This document shows positions 56,644-64,000 of a DNA stretch of 64,000 nt, piece by piece. The DNA is taken from NCBI RefSeq assembly GCF_036013935.1, contig NZ_CP107902.1, positions 1,302,001 through 1,366,000 of the forward strand. The letters run 5' to 3'. The stretch's first letter is position 1; each line of letters opens with the position of its first letter. The DNA comes from Streptomyces sp. NBC_00461. Lineage in GTDB: Bacteria; Actinomycetota; Actinomycetes; Streptomycetales; Streptomycetaceae. The position numbers and the translations under genes were made by a program. The notes under the pieces were generated by a model. It was not told the origin of the DNA, did not search any database, and saw nothing but the letters and a program-made list of their open reading frames with translations.

Positions 56644-57876
56644 ATGAGGGAACCGCAACAGATCGACTACGCGGCGGTCTTCCAGGCCCTGCCCGGCATG
56701 GTGGCCCTGCTCACCCCCGACCTCGTCTACGTCGACGCCAACGACGACTTCGTACAACTGGCCGGGCGCCCCCGTGAGCAGCTGCTGGGCCGCTACATCT
56801 TCGACGTCTTCCCCGAGAACCCGAACGATCCGGCCGCGGCCGGCATGCGGGAGACCCGGGAGTCGATGCTGCGCGTGGTGGCCACCGGCGAGCGCGACAC
56901 CATGGCCGTGCTCCGCTACGACATCCAGGACGCCGAGCGCCCCGGCCACTGGCGGGAGCATTTCTGGAGCCCGGTCAACGCCCCCGTCCTCAGCCCCGAC
57001 GGGCAGGTGGCACTGGTCCTGCACCGGGTGGAGGAGGTCACCGAGCTCCTTCACGCCACCGGCGTCCGGGCCGACAGCGGCCGGGCGCGCGTGCTGGAGG
57101 CCGAGCTCTACACCCGGGCCCGGGAACTGCAGGACGTCAACGAACGGCTGCGCAAGGCCCACGCCCATGAACGCGAGGTCGCCCTCGCCCTGCAGACGGC
57201 GATGATGCCCGCGCCGAGACACACCGGACAGCACCCGGCGGCCGTGCGCTACCGGCCCGCCGTCGGCGGCCTGAACGTGTGCGGCGACTGGTACGACCTG
57301 GTGGACCTGCCCGTCGGCCGCATGGCGGTCGCCGTCGGCGACGTCGTCGGCAACGGCCTGGCGGCCGCCTGCGCCATGGGCCAGCTGCGCAGCGCCCTGA
57401 GTGCGGCCACGCGTGTCGCCGAGGGCCCGGCGCAGGCCCTGGAAGTCCTCGACATGTACGCCTCCTCGGTCGACGGGGCCGAGTCCACCACGGTGGCGAC
57501 GACCTTCATCGACTGGAACAGCCGCACCATCACCTACAGCTGCGCCGGCCACCCGCCGCCCGCCATGCTGCGCTCCGACGGCACCGTGGTCTTCCTGGAC
57601 CAGGCCACCGACCCGCCGATCGACGCCCGCCCCGAGCACGTCGAGCGCCCCCAGGCGCGCGCCCCCTTCGCCGAGGGCGACACCCTGGTGCTGTACACCG
57701 ACGGCCTGATCGAGCGGCGCGGCGAGGACATCGACACCGGCCTGGGCCGCCTCGCCGACTGTCTGGCCCGCCACGGCCGGGCCGCGAGCGAGCCCCTGGC
57801 CGACGCCCTGCTGGCCGACCTCCTGCCCGCCACGGGCAACACGGACGACACCGCCCTGGTCGTCGTCGGCCTGTGA
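56644..57876 (+). CDS. PAS-SpoIIE phosphatase
   Basis: The 410-residue protein has one PAS domain (about 8-140), a short coiled linker (about 150-185, ELYTRARELQDVNERLRK) and a SpoIIE-type PP2C domain (about 195-408; VCGDWYDLVDL, GDVVGNGL, LYTDGLIERR, TDDTALVVVGL). It lacks GAF and ATPase domains. It is the fourth phosphatase of this class in the window and the third within 8 kb. Confidence 0.9.
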   Translation: MREPQQIDYAAVFQALPGMVALLTPDLVYVDANDDFVQLAGRPREQLLGRYIFDVFPENPNDPAAAGMRETRESMLRVVATGERDTMAVLRYDIQDAERPGHWREHFWSPVNAPVLSPDGQVALVLHRVEEVTELLHATGVRADSGRARVLEAELYTRARELQDVNERLRKAHAHEREVALALQTAMMPAPRHTGQHPAAVRYRPAVGGLNVCGDWYDLVDLPVGRMAVAVGDVVGNGLAAACAMGQLRSALSAATRVAEGPAQALEVLDMYASSVDGAESTTVATTFIDWNSRTITYSCAGHPPPAMLRSDGTVVFLDQATDPPIDARPEHVERPQARAPFAEGDTLVLYTDGLIERRGEDIDTGLGRLADCLARHGRAASEPLADALLADLLPATGNTDDTALVVVGL

Positions 57877-57980
57877 CCCGTTCGCCGGGCACGCCCGGGT
57901 CAGTACTGCACATGGCACCTCCGGCGTCCCCCAAAGCGCGAAAGACCTCCTCCTTTGACATCGTCGCGGGTCTTTGCGGC

Positions 57981-58158
57981 TAGGGCCTGTTGCGAAAGTG
58001 GCGTCTGCCTCACGACGCCCGGCCACGCACTCTCGCCGCACCGCCCGAAAGCCCGAGTACGCCCAGTACGAGGGCTTCCGGGCGGCCCGCCGAGAGCACG
58101 CACCGGACGCCGCGCGGCCGCCCTTCGGGCGACGACGCCACTTTCACAACAGGCCCTA
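57981..58158. mobile_element. Palindromic MITE-like element
   Basis: Inverted repeats of 25 bases (57981-58005 and 58134-58158, starting TAGGGCCTGTTG and ending CAACAGGCCCTA) differ at one position. Inside is a second inverted repeat (58030-58096) around GAGTACGCCCAGTACGAG, so the whole 178 bases can fold into one long hairpin. It has no coding capacity. Size and ends suggest a non-autonomous element moved by an IS transposase; a function as an RNA hairpin upstream of the protease gene is also possible. Confidence 0.7.
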
Positions 58159-58211
58159 GGCCGCCTACGGATTGGCCGCAGTCTCACCCGTCACTGAAGG
58201 AGGTACACCGC

Positions 58212-59594
58212 ATGGTCGGCAGACATGCCGCGGGCACGCGCCGCGCAGCCCTGACCGCACTCGGCGCACTCGTACTCACCGGACTCCCCGCCGCCGCGGA
58301 GGCCGCGCCGCCCCCCGCGCCGGGGCCCGCGCGCACCACCACCGCCGCACACACGCTCGGCGCCGACAGGCCGTCGGCCCAGGTGCTGCGTGCGATGGTG
58401 CGCGACCTGAGGCTGACGCGGTCGCAGGCGGTCGCCCGGTTGGTCAACGAAGCCGAGGCGGGCGCCCGTGCGGGCCGCCTCCACAACGCCCTGGGCGGGC
58501 ACTTCGCCGGGGCCTGGGTGAGCGGCGCGACCTCCGCCGAACTCACCGTCGCCACCACCGACGCGGCGGACGTGACCGCCATCCGGGCCCAGGGCGCGAA
58601 GGCCACGGTCGTCAAGACGCCGTTGAGCACGCTGCAGACCGTCAAGGAGAAGCTGGACGCGGCCGCGCGCCGCGTCCGGAGCCGCGACACACCGGTCTGG
58701 TACGTCGACGTACCGACGAACCGGGTCGTGGTCGAGGCGAGGAGCCGGTCGGCCGCCACCGCCTTCGTCAAGGCCGCGGGCGTCGAGGGGCGGGGCGTGG
58801 CCGTGCGGGTGACGGCGGTCCGGCCCCGGCTGATGACGGACATCGTCGGCGGTGACGCCTACTACATCGACGCCACCGCCCGCTGCTCCGTCGGCTTCTC
58901 CGTCTCCAAGGGCCAGCAGCAGGGCTTCGCCTCCGCCGGCCACTGCGGCACGCCCGGCGCGAAGACCACGGGCTACGACAAGGCCGACCAGGGCACGTTC
59001 CAGGCGTCCACGTTCCCCGGCAAGGACATGTCCTGGGTGGGTGTCAACAGCAACTGGACCGCCACGCCCGACATCAAGGGACAGGGCGGGCAGCGGACGC
59101 AGATCGCCGGCTCGGTGCAGGCACTGGTCGGGGCGTCGGTCTGCCGGTCCGGTTCCACCACCGGATGGCACTGCGGCACCATCCAGCAGTTGTCCGCGAC
59201 CGTCGACTACGCCGAGGGCACCGTCAGCGGTCTGACCCGGACCAACGTGTGCACCGAGCCGGGTGACTCCGGCGGCCCCTTCGTCTCCGGCGCCCAGGCC
59301 CAGGGCGTCACCTCCGGAGGTTCGGGTGACTGCACGAGAGGTGGGACGACCTTCTTCCAGCCGGTCAACCCGATCCTGAGCGACTTCGGCCTGACCCTGA
59401 AGACCGCGGCCGGCCAGGCCGGTGCCCCGGCCCCGCAGGACAACGCGGCGGCGGACGCCTGGTTCGCCGGTCGCGTCTACGAGGTGGGGACGACGGTGAC
59501 CCACGCGGGCGTGCGCTACCAGTGCCTGCAGAGCCACCAGGCGCAGGGAACGTGGTCGCCGGAAGACACTCCGGCCCTGTGGCAGCGGATGTAG
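58212..59594 (+). CDS. Secreted S1-family (streptogrisin-type) protease with C-terminal CBM5/12-like module
   Basis: The 460-residue protein has a signal peptide (about 1-36), a pro-domain (about 45-205) of the alpha-lytic protease type, a chymotrypsin-like domain (about 210-395) with His244 in SAGHCG, Asp272 in KDMSWVG and Ser353 in GDSGGPF, and a C-terminal chitin/carbohydrate-binding module (about 410-460; AWFAGRVYEVGTTVTHAGVR, CLQSHQAQ, W). This is the streptogrisin C layout. AAGGAGGT precedes the ATG. The long hairpin element ends 54 bases upstream. Confidence 0.92.
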   Translation: MVGRHAAGTRRAALTALGALVLTGLPAAAEAAPPPAPGPARTTTAAHTLGADRPSAQVLRAMVRDLRLTRSQAVARLVNEAEAGARAGRLHNALGGHFAGAWVSGATSAELTVATTDAADVTAIRAQGAKATVVKTPLSTLQTVKEKLDAAARRVRSRDTPVWYVDVPTNRVVVEARSRSAATAFVKAAGVEGRGVAVRVTAVRPRLMTDIVGGDAYYIDATARCSVGFSVSKGQQQGFASAGHCGTPGAKTTGYDKADQGTFQASTFPGKDMSWVGVNSNWTATPDIKGQGGQRTQIAGSVQALVGASVCRSGSTTGWHCGTIQQLSATVDYAEGTVSGLTRTNVCTEPGDSGGPFVSGAQAQGVTSGGSGDCTRGGTTFFQPVNPILSDFGLTLKTAAGQAGAPAPQDNAAADAWFAGRVYEVGTTVTHAGVRYQCLQSHQAQGTWSPEDTPALWQRM

Positions 59595-59686
59595 CGGTCA
59601 TACGACTCGTACGGCCCATACGGCACTGCCGGTGCGGGGGCGTGGCTCCCGCACCGTCCGCCTCTCCCCCACAGCTCCCGCATCTC

Positions 59687-60802
59687 CTACAGCTCCGCGA
59701 GGAGTTCGTACGCGATGGTGACGAACGGGTCGTGGGCACGGAAGCGGCGCGTGCACAGTGCGGCCAGGGCCGTGCCGGTGTCCGGCCTGAAGCCCAGGAA
59801 GGCCTGCTGGCCCAGGGTGGCCCCGCCGTGGAAGTACATGGGTCCGGCGTCGGTGGGGTGCCTGAACCACGCCATGGTGTGTACGTGCACGTGCCCCGGA
59901 CCACGTCGTAGCACCGGTGTGCGGACCGACCACAGGGCGCCCGGCAGCGGGGAACCGGACGGGTCGAGGTGGGCTTCGAGGAAGGTGAGCAGGTCGTGGG
60001 GGGTGGCCCGGACGGCACCCGCCGCCTGGAAGCCGCCCGCGTCGAAGGCGGGCACGGGTGTGCGGCCGTCCTTGCCGTGCCCCACGGCGTCGGTGTCCGG
60101 GCCACGGGCTCGCAGCGCGGTGTCGCCGAGGGCGAGCGGACGCAGGACGTGTTCGGTGAGCAGGTCCTCCCACGGCGTGCCGGTCGCCGCCGCGACGGCG
60201 TGACCGAGCACGGCGACACCGAAGTTGGAGTACCGCCAGCGGGTGCCGGGCCGGTGCCCGGGCCGATGGCGCAGGAACGCCTCGACCACACGCCCGGCCG
60301 GGTAGCGGGCGTAGGGGGCGGTGTGCCAGGCGGGCAGGGCCCGGACGTAGAAGTCGGCGGGCAGCCCGGGCAGTCCGGAGGTGTGGGTGAGGAGGTGGGC
60401 GAGCGTCACCGGGGACGCTTCGGTCCGCCTGGCCGGGTCCAGGCAGGCGGCGGCCGGCTCGCCGCCGGACAGCAGACCGCGCCGGATCAGCTGTGCCAGC
60501 GCCAGTCCGGTGAACGTCTTCGAGGCGGACCCGAGTTCGTAGCGCAGGTTGTGACGGGGCGTCGACGTTGGCGGGGCGCTGCCGCCGCCGTGGAGGGTGC
60601 GGCGACCGTGCCGGGAGACGGCGAAGACGGCGTCGGGTGCGTCGACGGCGGCCACGGCCGCGACCAGCCGCTGGTGCAACTCCGCGTCGGTGGTGCCCAC
60701 TTCGCCGCTGCCGGGCCGATCGCCCGCCGGGAGGTCCGCCTCGTCGTGCGGGTCTCCCGGCCAGGGCTCTGTCCGGGTGGCCGCGAGGATCCGGGTGGTC
60801 AT
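59687..60802 (-). CDS. Serine hydrolase of the beta-lactamase/transpeptidase-like fold (class C type)
   Basis: The 371-residue protein has the SxxK motif in GSASKTFTG, YxN in RYSNFG and HGG in YFHGGATLGQ, the three active-site motifs of class C-like hydrolases, esterases and D-aminopeptidases. No signal peptide is visible, so it is probably cytoplasmic and not a resistance enzyme. Its start overlaps the preceding gene stop (ATGA); it is the last gene of a five-gene operon. In that context it might cleave or transfer a peptide or ester bond (inference). Confidence 0.85.
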   Translation of the reverse strand: MTTRILAATRTEPWPGDPHDEADLPAGDRPGSGEVGTTDAELHQRLVAAVAAVDAPDAVFAVSRHGRRTLHGGGSAPPTSTPRHNLRYELGSASKTFTGLALAQLIRRGLLSGGEPAAACLDPARRTEASPVTLAHLLTHTSGLPGLPADFYVRALPAWHTAPYARYPAGRVVEAFLRHRPGHRPGTRWRYSNFGVAVLGHAVAAATGTPWEDLLTEHVLRPLALGDTALRARGPDTDAVGHGKDGRTPVPAFDAGGFQAAGAVRATPHDLLTFLEAHLDPSGSPLPGALWSVRTPVLRRGPGHVHVHTMAWFRHPTDAGPMYFHGGATLGQQAFLGFRPDTGTALAALCTRRFRAHDPFVTIAYELLAEL

Positions 60803-61719
60803 GAGGGGGCGTGCGCCAGCTCGGTCAGGGCGCGGGAGGTGGCCAGTACGGAGGCGAAGGCGGCGACCAGTGTGGGGTGGTACACGAGGTCGAAGACCTC
60901 GTCGGGATCGCCCTCGGGCATGTCCCGTACGGCGGGCATGGCGCCGTCGGGCCGCTGCGCGGCGGCGAACGCCTCCCAGGCCCGCTCGTCGAGGGTGGGG
61001 CGGGGCAGACAGGCGTCCACGACGAGGAGTTCGCCGAGCAGGTCCCAGCGCTTCAGGTCCAGCCAGTCGTCGATCCAGACTGGCAGCCAGGTGGCGAGGT
61101 AGTCGGCGATGTCCGGCGGCAGCCCGTCGGGGTTCTCGCCCCAGTCGGTGAGGTGGAACACCGTGTGGGTGACGTCGTAGGCGATGTGCCCGGAGACTGT
61201 CCAGGGCTCGGGTGTGCGGGCCAGCCAGGTCGCGCCGACGAGGTCCGCCTCCGGCGGGCGGGGCGGGAGGCCGAAGCGGCGCTGGAACGCGGACATTCCC
61301 AGGCGCCGGGTCGGGTCGAGTTCGAGGGACGCCCAGCTGCGCAGCCCGTGGTTAAGGACGGTGGCGCGCTCCACCTCTGGCTCGCTGTACCCCAGTTCCT
61401 TGTAGGGGAGGTACACCTCGAACGGGACGGGTGAGAGCGGCTCGATGCGCTGGCCGCGGGCCAGCATGCGGCCGCCGTCCAGTGTGTGCCGCCAGGTGTG
61501 GTCCACCAACCGCCGTGCCAGTTCGGCCTGTTGTGATCCGGCGACGCCCTCGCGGAACAGAACCCGGCAGATCAGGGCGAGTTCACCGACCGGCTTGAAC
61601 CGCTCCAGGAATCCCACTTCCGGATCGACGTCGGCTTCCAGACGGAATCCGTCGCGATGGGCCCACAGCCACTCCAGGGCGCGGACGCCGACGGTGTGCA
61701 GGAGACGGGTGTCGGTCAT
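60799..61719 (-). CDS. Uncharacterised helical protein, paralogue A
   Basis: The 306-residue protein is predicted mostly helical and shares with the next gene the core THTVFHLTDWG, PPDIADYLATWLPVW, LVVDACLPRP and YHPTLVAAFASVL. A segment AFAAAQRPDGAMP recalls the QW-type turns of alpha/alpha toroid folds. I do not recognise a function; it may belong to the actinobacterial family catalogued as DUF6895 (from memory, unchecked). Both ends overlap neighbours by four bases. Confidence 0.7.
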   Translation of the reverse strand: MTDTRLLHTVGVRALEWLWAHRDGFRLEADVDPEVGFLERFKPVGELALICRVLFREGVAGSQQAELARRLVDHTWRHTLDGGRMLARGQRIEPLSPVPFEVYLPYKELGYSEPEVERATVLNHGLRSWASLELDPTRRLGMSAFQRRFGLPPRPPEADLVGATWLARTPEPWTVSGHIAYDVTHTVFHLTDWGENPDGLPPDIADYLATWLPVWIDDWLDLKRWDLLGELLVVDACLPRPTLDERAWEAFAAAQRPDGAMPAVRDMPEGDPDEVFDLVYHPTLVAAFASVLATSRALTELAHAPS

Positions 61720-62663
61720 CCGGGCACTCCTTCGAGACGGCCGGTGAGGCACTCGACCGTCAGTGCCGCCGCGAAGGCGGCCATCAGGGTGGAGTGGTAG
61801 CAGTGGAGGAACTCCGGCTCGGCGTATGTTCCGGGGTCGTGACCGGGGTCCGGGTCGTCCACCCGGAGCGCGCCCGAGTCGTGTTGTGCCCGCGCGATCC
61901 GGGTCCAGGCGTCGTGGAGCATCGCCGGGTCGGGCGGGCGGGGCAGGCTCGCCGCCACGATCAGCAGTTCGCAGCCGAGGTCCCACATCCCGGCGTCGAG
62001 GCAGCCGTCGAGCCACGGCGGCAGCCAGTCGGCCAGGTAGGCGGCGAGGTCCGCGGGGATGCCCTGCGGGGTGCGACTCCAGTCGGTGAGGTGGAAGACG
62101 ACGTGGGTGAGCGCGTATCCGGACGAGCGCTCGAACATCCATGGTTCCGGCAGTCCGCCCAGCCAGGTGCGGTTCAGTGCCTGTGCGGCCTGCTCGGGCC
62201 GTTGGATGCCGCTGCGCCGCTCGGCGCCCAGCAGACCGAGCCGGCGGGTCGGTTCCTGCTCGGTGAGCCGCCAGCCGCGGGTGCGGGCCACCGTCGCGGC
62301 GGCCGTCTCGTACCCTGCGTGCCGCAGCCCGGCACCGGCGAAGACGGAGTACACCTCCAGCGGGTACGTGGCGAAGGGCTCCAGCCTCTGCAACCGCAGG
62401 AACAACTCGCCTTCGCCCGTCTGCTGCCAGGCGAACGTCAACAGGTCGGACACGCAGGCGTGCAGCGGGTCCGAGGGCTCCGTGTGCAGACGCACGCTGG
62501 CGCAGGTCTGGGCCAGTTCGCCGAGCGGTTTCCAGGTGCGGTCGACCTGGCCGTCGGCGGTGAGGGCGTCGTCCCGGAGCGCGAAGTCGTCGCGGTGCGC
62601 GGACACCCAGGCGAGTGCGGCGACCTCCACGTCCCGGGCCGTCCGGAGGTCGGCTGCGGTCAT
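61716..62663 (-). CDS. Uncharacterised helical protein, paralogue B
   Basis: The 315-residue protein is a clear paralogue of the downstream 306-residue protein: THVVFHLTDWS, PADLAAYLADWLPPW, LIVAASLPRP and YHSTLMAAFAAAL line up in order. It also starts with a similar ARDVEVAALAWVSAHRDDF against GVRALEWLWAHRDGF. The pair looks like a local duplication that diverged. ATGA overlaps at both ends show translational coupling. Function unknown. Confidence 0.7.
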   Translation of the reverse strand: MTAADLRTARDVEVAALAWVSAHRDDFALRDDALTADGQVDRTWKPLGELAQTCASVRLHTEPSDPLHACVSDLLTFAWQQTGEGELFLRLQRLEPFATYPLEVYSVFAGAGLRHAGYETAAATVARTRGWRLTEQEPTRRLGLLGAERRSGIQRPEQAAQALNRTWLGGLPEPWMFERSSGYALTHVVFHLTDWSRTPQGIPADLAAYLADWLPPWLDGCLDAGMWDLGCELLIVAASLPRPPDPAMLHDAWTRIARAQHDSGALRVDDPDPGHDPGTYAEPEFLHCYHSTLMAAFAAALTVECLTGRLEGVPG

Positions 62664-63382
62664 ACGAGCGCTCCGGCCCACCGCATCGCGCGGGCCGCCT
62701 CCACCTGCAGCGCCACGCGCGGATCGCTGCCGCCCATCAGCTCCACGAAGTCCAGCCCGCTCTCCAGCCCGAGCGTGTCCGGCACCCCGTCCAGCAGGGT
62801 CAGCCAGCGTCCGGCGCCGGCGGCCTGCTGCCAGTCCCTGCGGCGCACCGCGCGGACGAAGCCCCGGGCGACGTCGGCCGGGCGGCTTTGCGCCGCACGG
62901 GCCACCGCACCGGCCACCACGCGGTCCTCGCCCGGCACCGCCAGCGGCGCCAGGACGGCGAGTTGGTGCGTCAGGACCTGCCAGGTGGCTCCGTCGAGCC
63001 AGCGGGTGTCGGGTTCCGGGTCCGTCTCGTTCATGGGTGCGGAGGGTGCGGTCGGGTCGAGTCCGCGCAGTGTGCGGCTCATGGCCCAGTGGCTCCACAT
63101 GACGGTGGGCGCCGCGTCGTCTCGGGGCGGGAAGGCCGCCACGGTCCGCCGGAACGCTTCGAGGGTCTCCGGGGCGGGCGGGGTCCGGGTCAGGACGTGC
63201 GGCAGCAGCAGGTCCGCTCCCAGTACGCGCACGGCGGCGAGGGCGAGGCTGCCCTCGGGGCCGTCGGGCGAACCGCTGCCGGGCAGCCCGACGTGGTCTC
63301 CGCCGCGGAGGGCGCAGACCACGTCGGACGAGAGGTCCTGCACCGCGCCCTGCAGGAGGGCGGAAGTGCCTGACTGCTCCAT
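62660..63382 (-). CDS. Uncharacterised 240-residue protein of the peptide operon
   Basis: The protein is rich in Ala, Leu and Arg and probably all-helical (LALAAVRVLGADLLLPHVL, TWQVLTHQLAVLAPLAV). No domain or active-site motif was recognised. It begins 22 bases after the small-peptide gene and overlaps the next gene by four bases. Confidence 0.65.
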   Translation of the reverse strand: MEQSGTSALLQGAVQDLSSDVVCALRGGDHVGLPGSGSPDGPEGSLALAAVRVLGADLLLPHVLTRTPPAPETLEAFRRTVAAFPPRDDAAPTVMWSHWAMSRTLRGLDPTAPSAPMNETDPEPDTRWLDGATWQVLTHQLAVLAPLAVPGEDRVVAGAVARAAQSRPADVARGFVRAVRRRDWQQAAGAGRWLTLLDGVPDTLGLESGLDFVELMGGSDPRVALQVEAARAMRWAGALV

Positions 63383-63404
63383 TCAGCTGCTCCCGTCGGC
63401 TCGC

Positions 63405-63593
63405 TCAGCCCTTCTTGGGGCGGGGGGTCGGCGGCGACAGCAGCAGCTTCGTCTCTCCGGAGAGAAGCGCCAGCGCGGCGCACTCGCGACTGTCACGGTA
63501 GACGCCGTCGGGCTCGGCGGGGTCGAGGGCCGACTCGATGTCGACGCTCTGGATCCCCGTGGGTTCCGCGACCGTCCTGTCCGTGGAAGGCAT
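63405..63593 (-). CDS. 62-residue peptide, first gene of the five-gene operon
   Basis: The peptide begins MPSTDRTVAEPTGIQSVDIE, has an acidic first half (DIESALDPAEPDG) and ends with a basic Pro-rich tail (LLLSPPTPRPKKG). It has one cysteine (RECAAL). AGAGGAG lies seven bases before the ATG, the best ribosome-binding site of the operon. Its size and leading place recall a precursor peptide or small partner protein, but it has no typical modified core and no known modifying enzyme lies in the window. A longer upstream frame has no support. Confidence 0.65.
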   Translation of the reverse strand: MPSTDRTVAEPTGIQSVDIESALDPAEPDGVYRDSRECAALALLSGETKLLLSPPTPRPKKG

Positions 63594-63764
63594 ACGACCA
63601 TCTCCTCTGGGTTGCCTACCAGTCCTCGTAACCCAGAGCACCACAACGCCACAGAGCGCGCAAATGGTCACAGAGGCCGCATTGGTAACCCTTTCAACAA
63701 CGCGTCCGGGCCGCCCGTACCCAACTGGGCATCCCCACGCACGTGTTGGCGAGCGGCTGCGGTG
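63594..63764. other. Spacer between the peptide operon and soxG
   Basis: This short stretch likely holds the operon promoter. It is more AT-rich around 63620-63710. No gene seen. Confidence 0.4.
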
Positions 63765-64000
63765 TCACAGGTATTCGGTGGCGGCGTCCAGCAGCCAGTC
63801 CGTGAGATAGCCGGCGAAGGACGAACGCACCAGTACCCAGAATCCGCCGCGGGGTTCGTCCCGGGCGACCAGTACGACCTGGGTACGGCCCAGGCTCGTC
63901 TGGGCGCAGCGTCCGGTGCCGAAGGCGCGCGGGTGCAGGTCGAGCGCGCAGCCGTGGGCCAGCAGGTCACGGGCCCGGGGGCCCGCGACCAGGAGCGTGG
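63765..64000 (-). CDS. soxG: Sarcosine oxidase gamma subunit, C-terminal part (cut by window edge)
   Basis: The frame is open to the window end and no start is inside. The 78 visible codons read LLVAGPRARDLLAHGCALDL, HPRAFGTGRCAQTSLGRTQV, VLVAR and FWVLVRSSFAGYLTDWLLDA, the characteristic C-terminus of the SoxG subunit of heterotetrameric sarcosine oxidase, a folate-binding-like fold. The other subunits should lie beyond the edge. It is on the same strand as the peptide operon, with 171 bases between. Confidence 0.85.
   Translation of the reverse strand, partial: TLLVAGPRARDLLAHGCALDLHPRAFGTGRCAQTSLGRTQVVLVARDEPRGGFWVLVRSSFAGYLTDWLLDAATEYL

Noticed and set aside
59687..60802. Beta-lactamase resistance gene
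   Set aside because: The three motifs are present, but there is no signal peptide and it sits last in a coupled operon of unknown proteins. A peptidase or esterase role is more likely.
63668..63970. Minus-strand frame of 100 codons at the right end
   Set aside because: It is out of frame with the clear SoxG C-terminus that covers the same bases.

Overview
The window is high-GC actinobacterial DNA, almost certainly from a Streptomyces. The signs are GTG and TTG starts, strong GGAGG ribosome-binding sites, several SpoIIE-type phosphatases with PAS, GAF and ATPase domains, a streptogrisin-type protease, CUT2 and CUT1 sugar importers, and many secreted glycoside hydrolases carrying ricin-type (CBM13) modules. 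No tRNA, rRNA, CRISPR array, integrase or transposase gene was seen. Both edges cut genes: a GH127 hydrolase on the left and a sarcosine oxidase gamma subunit on the right.

From about 1 to 44 kb lies a plant cell-wall sugar region that I read as a fucosylated-xyloglucan and hemicellulose utilisation locus. A twelve-gene minus-strand operon (13969 down to 2265) encodes a CUT2 importer, L-fuconate dehydratase, a lactonase-type amidohydrolase, a FucU/RbsD mutarotase, a zinc dehydrogenase, an SDR, a KDPG-type aldolase, a PfkB kinase, an aldo/keto reductase and a GntR regulator. Most junctions are 4 to 10 base overlaps. Facing it are a GH29 alpha-L-fucosidase and a secreted SGNH esterase, both with CBM13. 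From 21.4 to 33 kb come an SGNH esterase, GH43, GH5-CBM46, GH27, GH10, an expansin-like protein and GH12, interspersed with gene wreckage (a methyltransferase stub, a GH36 remnant and an orphan GH43 C-terminal domain). From 33.3 to 44.2 kb are a CUT1 importer without its own ATPase, GH42 beta-galactosidase, GH1 beta-glucosidase and GH31 alpha-xylosidase. Together these could depolymerise xyloglucan outside the cell, import oligosaccharides, strip Gal, Glc and Xyl inside, and catabolise L-fucose.

Three regulatory signatures are visible. An ACAT-GGG-ATGT-like palindrome recurs upstream of the fucose operon/fucosidase and of the 21.9 kb SGNH gene. A LacI-type palindrome centred on GAAGCGCTTC occurs in pairs upstream of the GH36/GH43, importer, GH42 and GH1/GH31 units. 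A near-consensus CebR box lies upstream of the GH12 gene. The LacI-family regulators themselves are not in the window.

From 44.2 to 64 kb the content is mixed: a phosphotransferase-fold protein with a hexanucleotide microsatellite, a very repetitive secreted Pro/Lys/Tyr/His/Glu protein, a GNAT, a CGNR zinc finger protein, a Ser/Thr kinase, a VOC protein, three more SpoIIE-type phosphatases, an EF-hand protein, a palindromic MITE-like element, a streptogrisin-type protease, and a five-gene translationally coupled operon. That operon holds a 62-residue peptide, three uncharacterised helical proteins (two of them paralogues) and a beta-lactamase-fold serine hydrolase. It and the repeat protein are the least explained items in the window.
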